DNA of 64,000 bases from Martelella sp. HB161492 (lineage in GTDB: Bacteria > Pseudomonadota > Alphaproteobacteria > Rhizobiales > Rhizobiaceae), in the NCBI RefSeq assembly GCF_013184775.1, contig NZ_JAATVV010000010.1, positions 62,001 to 126,000 on the forward strand, read 5' to 3'. Numbering within the stretch: the first letter of the stretch is position 1; the number at the start of each line of letters is the position of its first letter. Both the position numbers and the translations under genes were made by a program. Positions 1 through 9,728 of this stretch are shown piece after piece. The notes beneath the pieces are model-generated. The model was not told the origin of the DNA. It worked only from the letters and a program-made list of their open reading frames with translations, and searched no databases.

Positions 1-634
1 GAAGCGGCGTCAGCGGCAGGCGCAGTTTTTCGCGTTTGGCCTCCGTTTCCGGCGCATCCGGTGTGACATTTTTCCATGCTAGGGCGATCAGGCCGCCGCC
101 GATCAGCGTGGCGATGATGGCGTGGCCGAAAACACCGATGGCGGCGATCAGCATGCCGCCAAGGGCAGCACCGATCAGCCCGCCAAGGCTCCAGAAGGCG
201 TGGCAGGACGACATGATCGAGCGATGCTCGACCTTCTCGACGCTGACCGCATTGCCGTTCATCGATACATCCATCATCGCCATGGTGGAGCCGAACAGGA
301 TCATGATGATGACGGCGAGCGGCACGCTGGTGACGAGTGTGATCAGCAGCAGCATCGGCAGGAATGAAAGCGCCACGGTTTTCAGCACCCGGGCCGAGCC
401 AAACCGGGCAATGGCGATGCCGGTCACGGGCATGGCGGCAATGGAGCCGACACCGAAGGTCAGGATCATCAGCCCGAGTGCGCTTTCTGAAAGCTGAAGC
501 CGTTCGGCAAATTCCGGGATCTTCGGTGCCCAGGATCCGGTGAAGAAACCGTTCATGAGGAAGAGCAGCGACACGGCGCTCCGTTTCTTCGTCATATAGC
601 GCGTCGGACGCGCAATGGAGGCAAATTCGGTCAT
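1..634 (-). CDS. MFS transporter, C-terminus cut by window edge
   Basis: This is the N-terminal 211 residues of a major facilitator superfamily transporter, an inner-membrane secondary transporter. The frame begins with MTEFASIARPTR at 634 and shows a cytoplasmic N-terminus, then successive hydrophobic helices. The segment GFFTGSWAPKIPEFAERL matches the first periplasmic loop of the sugar/drug MFS type. The gene starts 10 bases after the VOC gene ends and is co-oriented with deoR and VOC, so all three are probably one transcript. The DeoR neighbour suggests a sugar-like or small-molecule substrate, but nothing in the sequence fixes it. The rest of the gene lies outside the window. Confidence 0.8.
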   Translation of the reverse strand, partial: MTEFASIARPTRYMTKKRSAVSLLFLMNGFFTGSWAPKIPEFAERLQLSESALGLMILTFGVGSIAAMPVTGIAIARFGSARVLKTVALSFLPMLLLITLVTSVPLAVIIMILFGSTMAMMDVSMNGNAVSVEKVEHRSIMSSCHAFWSLGGLIGAALGGMLIAAIGVFGHAIIATLIGGGLIALAWKNVTPDAPETEAKREKLRLPLTPL

Positions 635-644
635 AGCGTTCTCA

Positions 645-1031
645 TCAGGGCGTGATTTCAATCGGATTGCCGTCAGGATCGGCAATCACCGCTTCGTAAA
701 AGCCATCGCCCGTCCGGCGAGGCGGGCTTTTCAGAAAGCCTTCTGTCTCGGCCCTGCGGGCCATCCGGTCCACCGCATCGCTGCTTCCGAGTGCGATCGC
801 CAGATGCGCATAACCTTGCCGTTCCGCACCGGCGATCGCGGGCTTAAGTTGCGGCAGCTGCATGATTTCTATGGCAGGACCCTGAGACAGGGTGATGAAG
901 CGGGACACGAATCCGGGTCTGCGCCGGCTTTCATAGCGCGGACCGATCACAGCGCCGAAGTGATCTCGGTAAAATGCCGCCATCCGTTCCAGATCACCGG
1001 TCCACACCGCCACATGGGCAATCATCGTCAT
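645..1031 (-). CDS. VOC (glyoxalase/bleomycin-resistance fold) protein
   Basis: A 128-residue vicinal-oxygen-chelate protein. It contains the paired beta-alpha-beta-beta-beta modules of the fold: AHVAVWTGDLERMAAFYRDH at the start and DPDGNPIEITP at the C-terminus, which is the usual glyoxalase-type ending with a metal-ligand Glu. The start chosen is the ATG at 1031, whose ATGA overlaps the stop of deoR. A longer frame to 1091 exists but would run into deoR. Such proteins are lyases, isomerases or resistance proteins, and the specific reaction is unknown. Coupling to a DeoR regulator and an MFS transporter suggests a small catabolic or detoxification unit. Confidence 0.75.
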   Translation of the reverse strand: MTMIAHVAVWTGDLERMAAFYRDHFGAVIGPRYESRRRPGFVSRFITLSQGPAIEIMQLPQLKPAIAGAERQGYAHLAIALGSSDAVDRMARRAETEGFLKSPPRRTGDGFYEAVIADPDGNPIEITP

Positions 1032-1807
1032 GGCGCTGTCTCCTTTCCGGCGGAGATCAGCCTGGCACCGGCAGATCGCAGCGCCGCCCATGCTTCGCCA
1101 TCAAGGGCGGGATCGACGATCAGCCCGTCCAGGGCGGTGAGCGCGGTCACCGCATGCGGGGCACGGGTTGCGATCTTGTCCGCGGTGACCGCTGCGATCA
1201 TCCGGTCGGCACGGGCGGCGGCGGCGCGCTTGAACAGTGCATCGTCATAGTGAAAACAGGTCACTCCGGCCTCGATATCGACGCCGCAGGCGCCCAGCAC
1301 GCAGAGATCAAAATGAAATTGCGAAAGCTCCGACACCGCTTTGGCGTCCACCGCACCGCCGACGGATCGGTGGATGACGCCGCCGATCATGATGACGGTC
1401 ACGGCGGCATGGGCATCGAGCGCCGCAGCGATGGCCGGTGCATTGGTGACCAGCGTTACATCTGCATCGGCCATGGCGCGGGCGGCGGCGATGTTGGTGC
1501 TGGAAGCATCGAGGAACACGCTCATGCCCGGCATGATTTCGGCGGCGATGGCGCGGCCAAGCAGCGCCTTGACGTCGCTGTTCTCATGATCGCGGCGGCC
1601 AAGCCGGCCGCTTGATGGCGTAACCGGCAGCGCACCGCCATAGACCCGTTCACACAGGCCGCGTGCGGAAAGCTCCCGCAGGTCCCGCCGGATCGTGTCT
1701 TCGGACACGGCAAAATCTGCCGCCAGATCGGCGGCAATCACCCGCCCGTCCTGCGAAAGCCGTTGCATGATGGCCGTCTGCCGCTCGCGCATCAATATAT
1801 CATTCAT
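1028..1807 (-). CDS. DeoR/GlpR-family transcriptional regulator
   Basis: A 259-residue DeoR-family repressor. The N-terminal winged HTH carries the family signature around residues 20-60 (VSEDTIRRDLRELSARGL). The C-terminal DeoR sensor domain (about 75-235) has the SVFLDASSTN and VTNAPAIAAAL segments that bind phosphorylated sugars in relatives. The start at the ATG at 1807 (MNDILMRERQ) fits the usual length of about 255 residues; an in-frame extension to 1879 would cover the likely operator and overlap the pyc terminator. It is the first gene of an operon with the VOC and MFS genes, so it probably autoregulates them in response to a phosphorylated intermediate. Confidence 0.85.
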   Translation of the reverse strand: MNDILMRERQTAIMQRLSQDGRVIAADLAADFAVSEDTIRRDLRELSARGLCERVYGGALPVTPSSGRLGRRDHENSDVKALLGRAIAAEIMPGMSVFLDASSTNIAAARAMADADVTLVTNAPAIAAALDAHAAVTVIMIGGVIHRSVGGAVDAKAVSELSQFHFDLCVLGACGVDIEAGVTCFHYDDALFKRAAAARADRMIAAVTADKIATRAPHAVTALTALDGLIVDPALDGEAWAALRSAGARLISAGKETAP

Positions 1808-1836
1808 GCCGATTTTCCGGATTAATCGCGTTTGAT

Positions 1837-1854
1837 CATGCATAAACGTGCATG
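1837..1854. promoter_or_regulatory. Inverted repeat upstream of deoR (candidate operator)
   Basis: CATGCA-TAAACG-TGCATG is a perfect 6-bp inverted repeat with a 6-bp spacer, 30 bases upstream of the deoR start. Its position suits autorepression by the DeoR protein. This is inferred from position and symmetry only. Confidence 0.45.
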
Positions 1855-1870
1855 AACCGGCATGCAAGCC

Positions 1871-1899
1871 CAAAAACAAAGGGCCGCTTTCGCGGCCCT
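1871..1899 (-). terminator. Rho-independent terminator of pyc
   Basis: Read on the minus strand, AGGGCCGC-GAAA-GCGGCCCT is followed by TTTGTTTTTG. It lies 30 bases after the pyc stop and ends the luxR/pyc direction of transcription before deoR. Confidence 0.8.
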
Positions 1900-1929
1900 C
1901 TCGATCGTCAAGCTGAAGGTCGGTAAGGC

Positions 1930-4900
1930 TTAAGCCTCGTAGACCACCAGAAGGTCCTTGGCATCGATCTGGTCACCGGCTTTGACATGGACTTCCTTGA
2001 TCACGCCGTCACGGTCGGCATGAAGCGCGGATTCCATTTTCATCGCCTCGATGGAGACCAGAACGTCGCCGACGGAGACCTGCTGACCTGCCGTAACGGC
2101 AACAGTGGAGATCACGCCCGGCATCGGCGCACCGACATGGGCGGTGTTGCCGACCTCGGCCTTCGGCCGCGCGCCGGCGCCGGCGGCACCATGGGCGCGG
2201 TCGGGAACCTTGATCGTGCGCGGGGCGCCGTTCAGTTCGAAGAACACCGAAACCATGCCCTTCTCGTCCACCGAGGTGATCGCCTGGTTCTGGATCACCA
2301 GTGTCTTGCCGCGTTCGATCTCGGCCAGCAATTCGTCGCCTTCACCAATGCCGTAGAAATAGGATGGCGTTGGCAGGACGGCGACGGGACCATAGGTTTC
2401 CAGCGCCAGTGCATAATCGACAAAGACCTTGGGATACATGAGATAGGCAGCAAGCTCGAAATCATCGAGCGGGCGGCCGATCTTTTCAGCACCTTCGGCG
2501 CGCTCGGCTTCGAGATCTGCATCTTCCAGCAGCGATCCCGGGCGCACGACATAGGGACTGTCGCCCTTCAGTGCCTTCTTCTGCAGCGCTTGCGGCCATC
2601 CGGCCGGCGGCTGGCCAAGATCGCCCTTCAGCATCGAGATGACGGAATCGGGGAAGGACATGTCCTTGCCCGGATTTTCGACATCGGCGACCGAAAGATC
2701 CTGGCTCACCATCATCAGCGCCATGTCGCCGACAACCTTGGAGGACGGCGTTACCTTGACGATATCGCCGAACATCTGGTTGGCGTCGGCATAGGCCTGG
2801 GCCACTTCGTGCCAGCGGCTTTCAAGACCGAGCGAACGGGCCTGTTCCTTCAGATTGGTGAACTGGCCACCCGGCATTTCATGCAGATAGACTTCCGAGG
2901 CCGGCCCCTTGAGATTGCTCTCGAAGGCCGAATACTGGTGGCGAACGGCCTCCCAGTAGAAGGAGATGCGGCGGATATAGCCGGTATCGAGACCCGGATC
3001 ACGCTCATGGCCCTTCAGCGCTTCGACGATCGAGCCGAGGCAGGGCTGCGAGGTGTTGCCGGAGAAGGCATCCATGGCGGCGTCAACCGCATCAACGCCG
3101 GCATCGACGGCAGCCAGAACCGTAGCCGCTGCCACGCCCGATGTATCATGGGTGTGGAAGTGGATCGGCAGGCCGATCTCTTCGCGCAGCGCCTTGAACA
3201 GCACCTTGGCGGCAGCCGGCTTCAGCAGGCCTGCCATATCCTTGATGGCGATGATATGGGCACCGGCGCTTTCCAGCTCCCTGGCCAGATCGACATAATA
3301 TTTCAGATCATATTGCGGACGCTTCTCGTTGAGAATGTCGCCCGTGTAGCAGATTGCCGCTTCGCAGAGCTTGTTCTCCTCGATCACGGCATCCATGGAC
3401 ACGCGCATATTGTCGACCCAGTTCAGGCAGTCGAAGACGCGGAACAGGTCGATCCCGCCCTTGGCCGCCTGGCGGACGAAAAACTTCACGACATTGTCGG
3501 GATAGTTCTTGTAGCCGACGCCATTGGCGCCGCGCAGCAGCATCTGCAGAAGCAGGTTCGGCGCCTTTTCGCGCACCAGCGCCAGCCGCTCCCACGGATC
3601 TTCCGTCAGGAAGCGCATGGAAACGTCAAAGGTGGCACCGCCCCAGCATTCGAGTGACAGCAGTTCGGGCAGCGCCCGGGCATAGGTGCCGGCGATCGTG
3701 GCAATGTCATGGGTGCGCATGCGGGTGGCAAGCAGCGACTGGTGACCGTCACGCATGGTGGTGTCGGTGAAGAGCACGCGCTTTTCGTTGCGCATCCACT
3801 TGGCGAATTTTTCCGGCCCCATCTCGTCGAGAAGCTGCTTGGTGCCGGCCTTCGGCTCACTGTCGCCGATATGGGGTACAACCGGCGGCGCAATCTCATC
3901 GGACGGCCTTGGCCGGCCCTTGACCTCCGGGTGGCCGTTGACGGTCACGTCGGCGAGATAGGTCAGAAGCTTGGTGGCACGGTCCTGACGTCTCACCTGT
4001 GAGAACAGCTCCGGCGTTTCATCGATGAAACGCGTCGTATAGCTGTATTCCATGAACTTCGGATGGGTGATGATCGCCTCAAGGAAGGTGAGGTTGGTCG
4101 CCACGCCACGGATACGGAACTCGCGCAAGGCGCGGTTCATCCGGCGGGCGGCCTCTTCCGGCGTCGGTGCCCAGGAGGTCACCTTTTCCAGAAGCGGATC
4201 ATAATAGCGGGTGATCACCGCACCGGAATAGGCCGTGCCGCCGTCAAGGCGGATGCCGAAGCCGGTGGCGCCGCGATAGGCGGTGATGCGGCCGTAATCC
4301 GGGATGAAATTATGTTCCGGATCTTCCGTGGTGATGCGGCACTGCAGCGCATGACCGCGCAGCTTGATCTCCTCCTGCGGCGGAACGCCGGATTCCTCCG
4401 TCCCAATGGCAAAGCCATCGAGGATGTGGATCTGCGCCTTGACGATATCGATGCCGGTCACGGTTTCGGTCACGGTGTGCTCGACCTGAATACGCGGATT
4501 GACCTCGATGAAGTAGAATTTGCCGGTATCGGCATCCATTAGATATTCGACGGTGCCGGCGCCGACATAATTGGTCGCCTTGCCGATACGGATCGAATAT
4601 TCGGCAAGTTCGGCGCGCTGTTCTTCCGACAGATAGGGCGCGGGCGCACGCTCGACGACCTTCTGGTTGCGGCGCTGGATCGAACAGTCACGTTCGAACA
4701 GGTGAACCACATTGCCATGGGTGTCGCCGAGGATTTGGCTTTCGACGTGGCGGGCACGCTCGACCAGCTTTTCCAGATAGACTTCATCCTTGCCGAACGC
4801 GGCCTTGGCTTCACGCTTGGCCTCGGTCACCTCGCGGGCGAGATCGTCTTTCGAACGGATGACGCGCATGCCGCGGCCACCGCCGCCCCAGGAGGCCTTC

Positions 4901-5394
4901 AGCATTACCGGATAGCCGATTTTCTCGGCCATCCTCGCCACTTCATCCATATCTTCGGGCAAGGGCGGGGTTGCCGGAACCACCGGAACGCCGACCTCAA
5001 CCGCGAGATTGCGCGCGGCAACCTTGTTGCCGAGCCGGCGCATGGTCTCGGCCTTGGGGCCGATGAAGGTAATGCCGGCTTCTGCACAGGCATCGACGAA
5101 TTCGGGGCTTTCAGACAGAAGGCCGTAGCCTGGATGAATGGCGTCGGCGCCGGAAAGCTTGGCGACGCGGATGACTTCTTCAATCGACAGATAGCTTTCG
5201 ATCGGTCCGAGATCGTGGGAAAGATGCGGACCACGGCCAACCTGATAACTTTCGTCGGCCTTGAAACGGTGAAGCGCCAGTTTGTCTTCCTCCGCCCAGA
5301 TGGCAACCGTTTTTATATCGAGCTCGTTTGCAGCGCGAAAAACACGGATGGCAATTTCTGAACGGTTGGCAACAAGAATTTTGGAAATCGGCAA
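1930..5394 (-). CDS. pyc: Pyruvate carboxylase, TTG start
   Basis: Pyruvate carboxylase makes oxaloacetate from pyruvate, bicarbonate and ATP. Domains in order: biotin carboxylase (about 1-460, with KILVANRSEIAIRVF at the N-terminus and the GGGGRGM loop), carboxyltransferase (about 530-810, with LLFTDTTMRDGHQS), and a C-terminal biotinyl domain with IEAMKMES, whose Lys takes biotin. The start is the TTG at 5394, preceded at good spacing by GAGGAGG. This gives 1154 residues, the length I recall for rhizobial enzymes. An upstream ATG-like extension to 5505 reads non-homologous residues. The gene is complete and followed by a clear terminator. Confidence 0.97.
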   Translation of the reverse strand: MPISKILVANRSEIAIRVFRAANELDIKTVAIWAEEDKLALHRFKADESYQVGRGPHLSHDLGPIESYLSIEEVIRVAKLSGADAIHPGYGLLSESPEFVDACAEAGITFIGPKAETMRRLGNKVAARNLAVEVGVPVVPATPPLPEDMDEVARMAEKIGYPVMLKASWGGGGRGMRVIRSKDDLAREVTEAKREAKAAFGKDEVYLEKLVERARHVESQILGDTHGNVVHLFERDCSIQRRNQKVVERAPAPYLSEEQRAELAEYSIRIGKATNYVGAGTVEYLMDADTGKFYFIEVNPRIQVEHTVTETVTGIDIVKAQIHILDGFAIGTEESGVPPQEEIKLRGHALQCRITTEDPEHNFIPDYGRITAYRGATGFGIRLDGGTAYSGAVITRYYDPLLEKVTSWAPTPEEAARRMNRALREFRIRGVATNLTFLEAIITHPKFMEYSYTTRFIDETPELFSQVRRQDRATKLLTYLADVTVNGHPEVKGRPRPSDEIAPPVVPHIGDSEPKAGTKQLLDEMGPEKFAKWMRNEKRVLFTDTTMRDGHQSLLATRMRTHDIATIAGTYARALPELLSLECWGGATFDVSMRFLTEDPWERLALVREKAPNLLLQMLLRGANGVGYKNYPDNVVKFFVRQAAKGGIDLFRVFDCLNWVDNMRVSMDAVIEENKLCEAAICYTGDILNEKRPQYDLKYYVDLARELESAGAHIIAIKDMAGLLKPAAAKVLFKALREEIGLPIHFHTHDTSGVAAATVLAAVDAGVDAVDAAMDAFSGNTSQPCLGSIVEALKGHERDPGLDTGYIRRISFYWEAVRHQYSAFESNLKGPASEVYLHEMPGGQFTNLKEQARSLGLESRWHEVAQAYADANQMFGDIVKVTPSSKVVGDMALMMVSQDLSVADVENPGKDMSFPDSVISMLKGDLGQPPAGWPQALQKKALKGDSPYVVRPGSLLEDADLEAERAEGAEKIGRPLDDFELAAYLMYPKVFVDYALALETYGPVAVLPTPSYFYGIGEGDELLAEIERGKTLVIQNQAITSVDEKGMVSVFFELNGAPRTIKVPDRAHGAAGAGARPKAEVGNTAHVGAPMPGVISTVAVTAGQQVSVGDVLVSIEAMKMESALHADRDGVIKEVHVKAGDQIDAKDLLVVYEA

Positions 5395-5505
5395 GGACGG
5401 CCTCCTCAACAGCACGGGCGGAAAATTCGCTTGATAAAATTCATAGTCAATGACCCGCTGAAGCGCAAATCGCTTACAGGCGACATGGACGTAATTCTGG
5501 CGCAA

Positions 5506-6315
5506 TCAGGAGATTAGCCCAATTCGGAAGGCAGATGCTATCAGATTTTGTCGGTTGCGTGCGCCAAGTTTTTCCTGCAGGCCGTTCACATACCAATCGA
5601 CCGTATGGTTTGAAATGCCGATCGAGCGACCGATCTCGATCGAGGTCATGCCCTCCGCCAGCCTGGTCAAAATGCTTTGCTCGCGTTCGCTTAGCAGCAT
5701 ATTATTCTTGCCGGTTGCGCGTGGTATTCTCGGCTTGGATGCGCCGCCAAACTTTATGTGGCAATGGTAAGCCACATGCGCCATGGCAGAAAACAGCGTC
5801 AGTTCGAACGGCGACAAATCGATCTTGAGATCCGAGGCGATCCAGAGATTGGCGACGAGCCCCTCGCGACGGAACACCGGCAGGCAGAAGCCCGAGACCA
5901 GGCCCCAGCTGATGGCCTCGGCCCGCAGCATTTTAACCTGTGAATAATTCGGGCTGTCGCTGTTTATGACCTGATAGGCGGTTTCCCAGGAAAAGGGTGC
6001 TTGCGCTGTCTCGAGGTGGAGCATGGTCGGATCAACGCGATAGTACTCCTTGTCCAGATAATGCTCGAACGAGTAGGGCGGCAGAACCTGCCATATGGGT
6101 TCCGGGAACCGGGCGCCATCTATGACGACAAGCTGATGAAGGCCGAAATGCTTGAATTGATAGGCGTTGATTGCCTTTTTGAGCGCAGCACCAACGTCGC
6201 CATGGCGATTGACCTCATGCGCGATGACGAGAAATTCCAGAATCGAATTAATCTTACTCAAAGGACGCTTTGTTCCCTTGCTTAGCCTGACGAGCAGGAA
6301 ACCCCATTTTGACAC
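5506..6315 (-). CDS. LuxR-family regulator with autoinducer-binding domain (solo)
   Basis: A LuxR-type regulator of up to 269 residues. An autoinducer-binding domain spans about 30-180, and a GerE-type HTH about 205-265 (LSEREQSILTRLAEGMTSIEIG). The conserved Tyr (EHYL), the Asp-Pro pair (RVDP) and the Trp of PFSWE are present. The Trp normally four residues before that Tyr is Ser, as far as I can align it by eye. No luxI-type synthase lies in the window, so it may be a solo that senses exogenous or non-AHL ligands. The start is uncertain: GTG at 6315 overlaps its own GGGAGG, and TTG at 6261 is an alternative. It ends 111 bases before pyc. Confidence 0.85.
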   Translation of the reverse strand: MSKWGFLLVRLSKGTKRPLSKINSILEFLVIAHEVNRHGDVGAALKKAINAYQFKHFGLHQLVVIDGARFPEPIWQVLPPYSFEHYLDKEYYRVDPTMLHLETAQAPFSWETAYQVINSDSPNYSQVKMLRAEAISWGLVSGFCLPVFRREGLVANLWIASDLKIDLSPFELTLFSAMAHVAYHCHIKFGGASKPRIPRATGKNNMLLSEREQSILTRLAEGMTSIEIGRSIGISNHTVDWYVNGLQEKLGARNRQNLIASAFRIGLIS

Positions 6316-6476
6316 CTCCCTGAAAGGTGCATCGCAAAAATGTCCGATGAACGAACGGAATGCAAACTAAAATAGAATAGCGGCCCCCTGCTGGCAGCAA
6401 TGCGGGTAAAATGGAGCCTCTTTTCGACAGCGTCGGTCACGGCGAAACCATGCGGCCGCTATCCGCAGATCGGTGA

Positions 6477-6504
6477 CCGGGCCGCGCTTCAGGACGCGGC
6501 CCGG
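6477..6504 (-). terminator. GC-rich hairpin after the RND operon
   Basis: CCGGGCCGCG and CGCGGCCCGG form a perfect 10-bp stem with an 8-base loop, 23 bases past the end of the RND permease gene. There is no good T-run on either side, so it may stabilise the 3' end or act as a weak terminator. Confidence 0.5.
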
Positions 6505-6527
6505 CCTGTTGTTCAAAGTCTCCGCCT

Positions 6528-9500
6528 TCAGGTTCGCAGTACCCGGTAGATGGCGGGAATGATCAGAACCGTCAGAAGTGTCGACGAGATCAGCCCGAAC
6601 AGCAGCGAGATTGCCAGCCCCTGGAAGATCGGGTCGGCCAGGATGACGGCCGCACCGATGATGGCTGCGAGTGCCGTCAGCAGGATCGGCTTGAAGCGGA
6701 TGGCGCCAGCCTCGATCAGGGTTTCCGTCAGCGGCACGTCCTCCGATTTCGCATGGCGGATGAAATCGACCAGCAGGATCGAGTTGCGCACGATGATACC
6801 GGCGAGCGCGATGAAGCCGATCATCGATGTCGCGGTGAAGGGCGCATGGAACAGCCAGTGCCCCGCCATGATACCGATAAAGGTCAGCGGGATCGGCGTC
6901 AGGATGACCAGCGGCACCTTGAACGAACCGAACTGGGCGACGACGAGGATATAGATCCCCAGAAGCGCCACCATGAAGGCCGCGCCCATGTCACGGAAGG
7001 TGACCCAGGTCACTTCCCATTCGCCATCCCACAACAGCACAGGTTCGGCCTCGTCTTCCGGCTGGCCATGAAGCTTGATCACCGGCTTCGGCAGGTTGCC
7101 CCAGTCCATCTTGTCGATAACGTCCTGAACGGCCAGCATGCCGTAAAGCGGCGCCTCGAAATCGCCGGCAAGCTCGCCCGTGACCATATCGGCGAAATGG
7201 CCGTTATGGCGGAAGATCGTGTAAGAGGTCGGCTCCTCGGTGACCTTCACCACGTCGCCAAGCTCGACGACATCCGAAGTCGTACCGTCACTTTGCGACG
7301 AGGGAACCGGCGTTGCCAGGAAGCTTTCATCCAGCACCTTGTCACCCTTGGGACGGGCAATCTCGATCGGGATCGGCTGGCGGCCGCCGCCGCGATGCGA
7401 ATAACCGACCGTGGTGGTGGCATTCAGCGCCTGCAGCGTGTCGAAGACATCGTCTTCCGAAACACCGTAATATTCGAGATCGTCGCCGGAGATTGTCACC
7501 CGCAGCCGCTTGGTCTGCTGACCATAGCTGTCATCGACATCGACAATGAAGGGCACGGAATTGAAGGCTTCCCGCACCTTTTCGGCAACGGCGCGCCGGG
7601 TTTGGGCATCGGGCCCGTAGATTTCCGCCAGAAGCGTCGCCATGACCGGCGGTCCGGGCGGCGGCTCGACGACCTTGAGCGACGTGCCATCCGGCACGCT
7701 GACGTCGGCAAGGATCTGCTGGCGCAGGTCAAGCGCGATCTCGTGGCTGGTGCGCGAGCGCTCCCCCTTGGGCGTCAGGTTGATCTGCACGTCTCCCTGC
7801 TGCGGCTGTTCACGCATGTAGTAGTGGCGGACGAGGCCGTTGAAGTTGAAGGGATCGGCGGTGCCGGCATGGGTCTGCACCGAGACTACTTCCGGCGTTT
7901 TGAGGACGACGGCGGCAACGGCCTGGGCAACCGCATCGGTTTCTTCGACCGATGAGCCTTCCGGCAGGTCCAGCGTGACCTGCAGTTCCGACTTGTTGTC
8001 GAAGGGCAGCAGTTTCACCGTGACATGCTTGGTGTAGAACAGGCTCAGCGAGCCGAAGGTGGCGATGACGACGATGGCGATGAAGCTCCAGGCCCTGAAC
8101 TTGGTTTTCAGGATCGGCCGGGCAACGGCTGCATAGGCCCTGCCGAGAAGGCCGCCGCCATGGGCATCCTCATTGTGCAGCTTGGCCGTGCCGGCAATCT
8201 TCACCATCAGCCATGGCGTGATCATCACGGCAACGAAGAAGGAGAAGATCATTGCCGCCGAGGCCACGGCCGGGATCGGGCTCATATAGGGGCCCATCAT
8301 GCCGGAGACAAACATCATCGGCAGCAGGGCGGCAACCACGGTCAGCGTTGCGACAATGGTCGGATTGCCGACTTCGGCGACCGCATCAATGGCGGCGCCA
8401 ACGCGCGAGCGCCCGTCCTTCATCGCCCAGTGGCGGGCGATATTCTCGATGATGACAATCGCGTCATCGACGAGAATGCCGATCGAGAAGATCAGCGCGA
8501 ACAGCGAAACGCGGTTCAGCGTGTAGCCCATGATATTGGCGGCAAACAGCGTCAGAAGGATCGTCACCGGAATGACGATGGCAACGACCAGCGCTTCCCT
8601 CAGACCAATGGCGATGGCGACCAGAATGATGATCGAGATGGTTGCCAGTGCCAGGTGGAACAGCAGTTCATTGGCTTTTTCATTGGCGGTCTCGCCATAG
8701 TCGCGGGTCACCGCGACACTCATCGTGTCGGGGATCAGCCGGCTCTTCAGCTCATCCACACGATGCAGGATCTGATCGGCCACGGTCACCGCATTGGCGC
8801 CCGCCCGTTTGGCAACGGCAAGGGTGACGGCGGGAACGCGATCGACCGAGCCATCGGCATTGAGCGAGACATTGGCGGTGATGGCATCGGAATCATTGGT
8901 GATGAAGCTGACATTGGCGACATCGCGGACATAGACCGGCCGGCCGTCATTGGTGGTGATCAGAAGGTTGCCGATCTCCTCCGGCGTCGACAGCGTTTCG
9001 CCCGCCATGACGTCGATCTGCATATTGCTGTTGCGCACGGTGCCGGTCGAAAAGGCGCGGTTTGCCGCCGTCACCTTGGCCGTCAGGGCCTGCAGGCTGA
9101 CGCCGTACAGCGCCAGCTTTTCCGGATCGGGCGCGATACGGATCGCATCGCCGGTCTCGCCGACGAGATAGGTCAGACCGACATCGTCGATCTTGGTGAG
9201 CTCGGTCTGCAATTCGCGGGCGACGCGTGACAGATCGGCCGCCGTCACATCCTGGCCCTTGTCGGCGCTGGGCGTCAGCGTCAGCGCGACAATGGCAACA
9301 TCATCAATGGTGCGGCCGACAATGGAAGGCTCGGGAATGCCGACGGGGATTGCCGACATATTGGCCATGACCTTGTCATGGACGCGCAGCACCGCTGAAT
9401 CGGCCGGCGTGCCGACCTTGAAGCGGGCGGTGAGCATGACCTGGTTGTCATTGGTCTGGCTGTAGACATGCTCGACATCATTGATGCCCTTGATGATGGT

Positions 9501-9728
9501 CTCAAGCGGTTCGGTGACCAGCTTGACCGCGTCCTCGGCCTTCAGGCCCGGGGCCTCGACAATGACATCGACCATGGGAACGGAGATCTGCGGCTCTTCC
9601 TCGCGTGGCAGCGTGAACAGTGCCACAATACCAAGCGCGAGCGCTGCCAGCAGGAAAAGGGGCGTCAGCGGCGAGGAGATGAAACTCTTCGTCAGACCGC
9701 CGGCAATCCCGAGCTTTTGCGGTTTCAT
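6528..9728 (-). CDS. RND-family efflux permease
   Basis: A 1066-residue inner-membrane proton-driven RND pump of the AcrB type. It shows the N-terminal transmembrane helix (residues 20-40), a duplicated set of large periplasmic domains, and transmembrane helix 4 with FSIGILVDDAIVIIENIARH, which carries the two Asp residues of the proton relay. The signature ETIIKGINDVEHVYSQ is typical of a subgroup that I associate with DUF2892/rhodanese neighbours rather than classic drug pumps. Its ATG overlaps the stop of the membrane-fusion gene. No outer-membrane channel gene is present nearby, so a TolC-like partner must be encoded elsewhere. Confidence 0.93.
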   Translation of the reverse strand: MKPQKLGIAGGLTKSFISSPLTPLFLLAALALGIVALFTLPREEEPQISVPMVDVIVEAPGLKAEDAVKLVTEPLETIIKGINDVEHVYSQTNDNQVMLTARFKVGTPADSAVLRVHDKVMANMSAIPVGIPEPSIVGRTIDDVAIVALTLTPSADKGQDVTAADLSRVARELQTELTKIDDVGLTYLVGETGDAIRIAPDPEKLALYGVSLQALTAKVTAANRAFSTGTVRNSNMQIDVMAGETLSTPEEIGNLLITTNDGRPVYVRDVANVSFITNDSDAITANVSLNADGSVDRVPAVTLAVAKRAGANAVTVADQILHRVDELKSRLIPDTMSVAVTRDYGETANEKANELLFHLALATISIIILVAIAIGLREALVVAIVIPVTILLTLFAANIMGYTLNRVSLFALIFSIGILVDDAIVIIENIARHWAMKDGRSRVGAAIDAVAEVGNPTIVATLTVVAALLPMMFVSGMMGPYMSPIPAVASAAMIFSFFVAVMITPWLMVKIAGTAKLHNEDAHGGGLLGRAYAAVARPILKTKFRAWSFIAIVVIATFGSLSLFYTKHVTVKLLPFDNKSELQVTLDLPEGSSVEETDAVAQAVAAVVLKTPEVVSVQTHAGTADPFNFNGLVRHYYMREQPQQGDVQINLTPKGERSRTSHEIALDLRQQILADVSVPDGTSLKVVEPPPGPPVMATLLAEIYGPDAQTRRAVAEKVREAFNSVPFIVDVDDSYGQQTKRLRVTISGDDLEYYGVSEDDVFDTLQALNATTTVGYSHRGGGRQPIPIEIARPKGDKVLDESFLATPVPSSQSDGTTSDVVELGDVVKVTEEPTSYTIFRHNGHFADMVTGELAGDFEAPLYGMLAVQDVIDKMDWGNLPKPVIKLHGQPEDEAEPVLLWDGEWEVTWVTFRDMGAAFMVALLGIYILVVAQFGSFKVPLVILTPIPLTFIGIMAGHWLFHAPFTATSMIGFIALAGIIVRNSILLVDFIRHAKSEDVPLTETLIEAGAIRFKPILLTALAAIIGAAVILADPIFQGLAISLLFGLISSTLLTVLIIPAIYRVLRT

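Noticed and set aside
1987-3657. Long plus-strand open frame (556 codons) inside pyc
   Set aside because: It lies antisense to the carboxyltransferase part of pyc; its His/Asp/Arg-rich composition is typical of an antisense shadow in GC-rich DNA and it shows no domain.
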